From positions 1-16,747 of the forward strand of contig OMIS01000082.1 in assembly GCA_900299155.1 (NCBI GenBank): a DNA stretch of 16,747 nucleotides, given 5' to 3'. This document shows, piece after piece, positions 15,238 through 16,747 of this stretch; the first letter of the stretch is position 1, and each line of letters opens with the position of its first letter. The notes beneath the pieces were generated by a model, which saw only the letters and a list, made by a program, of their open reading frames with translations, did not search any database and was not told the DNA's origin. Made by a program: the position numbers and the translations under genes. The DNA is from a bacterium (GTDB lineage: Bacteria; Patescibacteriota; Microgenomatia; UBA1400; PJMF01).

Positions 15238-16545
15238 ATGGCATTAGTCAAACCTACCAATACAACCTTCGCTAAAATTAAAGTTATCGGTGTGGGTGGT
15301 GGTGGCGGAAATGCCGTCAACTCCATGATCAACTCCAATCAAATTCAAGGCGTTGAGTTCATCGCAGTAAACACTGATGCACAAGCATTATTGACTTCCA
15401 AAGCTGACACCAAAATTCAAATCGGCAGTAACTTTACCAAAGGATTAGGCTCTGGCGCAGATCCTGAAGTAGGACGCACTGCAGCAGAAGAATCATACGA
15501 GAAACTCAAAGATTTACTCTTTGATACTGATATGGTCTTCATCACCGCAGGTATGGGTGGCGGTACGGGCACGGGAGCTTCTCCTGTTATTGCACAGATT
15601 GCCAAAGAAGCAGGCGCACTGACCGTAGCTGTTGTGACTAAACCGTTCATGTTTGAAGGTATCCGCAGGATGCGTTCTGCAGAAGAAGGTATTGGTAATT
15701 TAGTCGGTTCTGTAGATACCTTAATTGTGATTCCGAATCAACGGTTGATGGACGTTATTGATAAAAAAATGACGTTACTAGACGCATTCAAGCTGGCTGA
15801 TAACGTGCTGGGACAAGGTGTGCAAGGTATTTCTGATTTAATCACAGTGCCAGGCTTAATTAATGTGGACTTTGCAGACGTTAAAACCATCATGAGTGAC
15901 TCTGGTTCTGCGCTGATGGGTATTGGGGAAGCCAGTGGAGAAAACCGCGCTGCTACGGCAGCACGCATGGCCGTGGCCTCGCCATTGCTAGAAGTATCCA
16001 TTGATGGTGCAAAGGGTATTTTATTTAATATCATCGGTGGTCCAGACATGACCATGACTGAAGTTTCTGATGCATCAAGTATTATTTCATCTGCAGCTGA
16101 TCCAGATGCAAACATCATCTTTGGAGCCACGATCAACGAAGACATGGGTAACCGCATTAAAATTAGTGTGATCGCTACAGGCTTTAATCCATCCCAAATG
16201 GGGTATGCTGGCAACCGAAATATGTTTGGCGCATTCAGTAGAGATTCTCATAGAAGACTCGGCGGAAGTATCCCAACACTTAGTACACAGCCTAGCAGAC
16301 GACCTGAACCAGAAGAGACCGAGGCACAACCTACACTGATTGACCGCGCCCCACAAGGTTATACACAACCGCTCACTATGAATGAAATCAAAACTGGCCA
16401 GCCAGCTGGACAGCCATTTGTAAAGTCACAAGCATTTGGTGATACAGAAGAAGAGAAAAAGCCAGCCACCAAGCCAGTGATGGGCATGGATGCTACCTTT
16501 GAAGATGAGTTTGAGATTCCTGCCTTTTTGCGTAAAAAACGCTAG
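15238..16545 (+). CDS. ftsZ: Cell division GTPase FtsZ
   Basis: FtsZ is the tubulin-like GTPase that forms the cytokinetic ring. The 435-residue product has the glycine loop IGVGGGGGNAVN (17-28), the tubulin signature GGGTGTG (107-113), and the T7 loop NVDFAD (209-214) that completes the active site of the next subunit. The globular part ends near IATGF (about 320). A polar linker rich in Pro, Glu, Gln and Thr follows (about 335-420), then the conserved C-terminal peptide EIPAFLRKKR, the docking site for FtsA and other partners; that fits the adjacent ftsA. All key residues are present. The ATG at 15238 is the natural start, since the family has a short N-terminal tail before the glycine loop. 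It is the last gene of the cluster seen here. Confidence 0.98.
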   Translation: MALVKPTNTTFAKIKVIGVGGGGGNAVNSMINSNQIQGVEFIAVNTDAQALLTSKADTKIQIGSNFTKGLGSGADPEVGRTAAEESYEKLKDLLFDTDMVFITAGMGGGTGTGASPVIAQIAKEAGALTVAVVTKPFMFEGIRRMRSAEEGIGNLVGSVDTLIVIPNQRLMDVIDKKMTLLDAFKLADNVLGQGVQGISDLITVPGLINVDFADVKTIMSDSGSALMGIGEASGENRAATAARMAVASPLLEVSIDGAKGILFNIIGGPDMTMTEVSDASSIISSAADPDANIIFGATINEDMGNRIKISVIATGFNPSQMGYAGNRNMFGAFSRDSHRRLGGSIPTLSTQPSRRPEPEETEAQPTLIDRAPQGYTQPLTMNEIKTGQPAGQPFVKSQAFGDTEEEKKPATKPVMGMDATFEDEFEIPAFLRKKR

Positions 16546-16565
16546 TCCACTTTTCAACCCGCTGC

Positions 16566-16587
16566 ATACACACAAAATGTGTATAAT
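16566..16587 (+). promoter_or_regulatory. Palindrome overlapping a TATAAT box downstream of ftsZ
   Basis: ATACACA (16566-16572) and TGTGTAT (16578-16584) form a perfect 7-base inverted repeat around CAAAA. A perfect TATAAT (16582-16587), preceded by TG, overlaps the right arm. A regulator bound to the palindrome would cover the -10 region. No -35 is seen at the usual distance. The promoter would point right, out of the window. The site could instead act as an mRNA hairpin at the ftsZ 3' end; no T-run follows it. Confidence 0.45.
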
Positions 16588-16747
16588 ATGCTTATTCATT
16601 TAAATAACTTGATTTCATCGTGAAAAATAAAGAAATTAAAGCAGAGCGTAAATTAACTTGGTGGCAATGTCAAGCACCCCTTTCTTTAGACAGATTTTAA
16701 ACGACTTTGGAATTGCTGTTTGAACTGGATGGGTGACATTTTGAGAG
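16588..16747. other. Right-edge region without a confident gene
   Basis: No recognisable gene is seen here. On the + strand, GTG at 16620 opens a 26-codon frame ending at 16700 with no ribosome-binding site. On the - strand a frame is open from the window edge (16746) to a stop at 16636, 36 codons, and could be the C-terminus of a gene entering from the right. Neither has a known motif. No tRNA or rRNA pattern is visible. Confidence 0.3.

Noticed and set aside
16524..16542. GCGT-AAAAA-ACGC hairpin at the end of ftsZ as a terminator
   Set aside because: It has only four base pairs, lies inside coding sequence, and no T-run follows directly.
16645..16673. Perfect TTGACA on the - strand with 17-base spacing to TACGCT
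   Set aside because: The -10 matches only three of six bases, and no gene lies leftward on the - strand. Probably chance.

Overview
The window is one continuous division and cell wall (dcw) gene cluster. Fifteen genes, all on the + strand, cover almost every base from about 113 to 16545. The likely source is a bacterium of the Candidate Phyla Radiation (Patescibacteria). This is inferred from gene content and from unusual forms of several proteins: a MurE-like ligase without its N-terminal domain, a MurG with a shortened glycine loop, an Asp-type MurA, a MurC of the kind with an EADEY-V motif, and a compact mraZ-to-ftsZ layout. The genetic code is standard: TGA ends two genes and is not read as sense, which argues against the Gracilibacteria/Absconditabacteria code. 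I cannot name the class or genus.

Layout. Bases 1-112 hold a good promoter (TTTACA, 17 bases, GATACT with an extended -10) and TGG repeats that may be an MraZ operator. Then follow mraZ (113-550), rsmH (553-1443), a small FtsL-like membrane protein (1478-1762) and the class B penicillin-binding protein ftsI (1781-3631). The 127-base gap after ftsI is the largest spacer between genes. It holds a weak terminator-like hairpin and a perfect TATAAT placed so close to a GTG that the next gene may be read from a leaderless mRNA. The precursor block follows: murE-like (3759-4967), yvcK (4969-5949), murC (5946-7409), murB (7414-8487), murA (8517-9839), mraY (9865-10908), ftsW (10910-11968) and murG (11965-13083). 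The divisome block closes the cluster: ftsQ (13052-13816), ftsA (13869-15179) and ftsZ (15238-16545). The last 200 bases hold a palindrome overlapping a TATAAT box and no confident gene.

How the genes work together. MurA and MurB make UDP-MurNAc. MurC and the MurE-like ligase add amino acids. MraY and MurG move the precursor onto the lipid carrier. FtsW and FtsI polymerise and crosslink it at the septum. FtsZ, FtsA, FtsQ and the FtsL-like protein form the division scaffold. murD, murF and ddl are not in this window. YvcK, a UDP-sugar-binding regulator usually encoded elsewhere, sits between murE and murC.

I see no mobile element, CRISPR array, tRNA or rRNA. I did not find a wholly new system. 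The points of interest are departures from canonical family motifs (MurA, MraY, MurG, MurC, MurE, FtsW), the position of yvcK, and the regulatory spacers.
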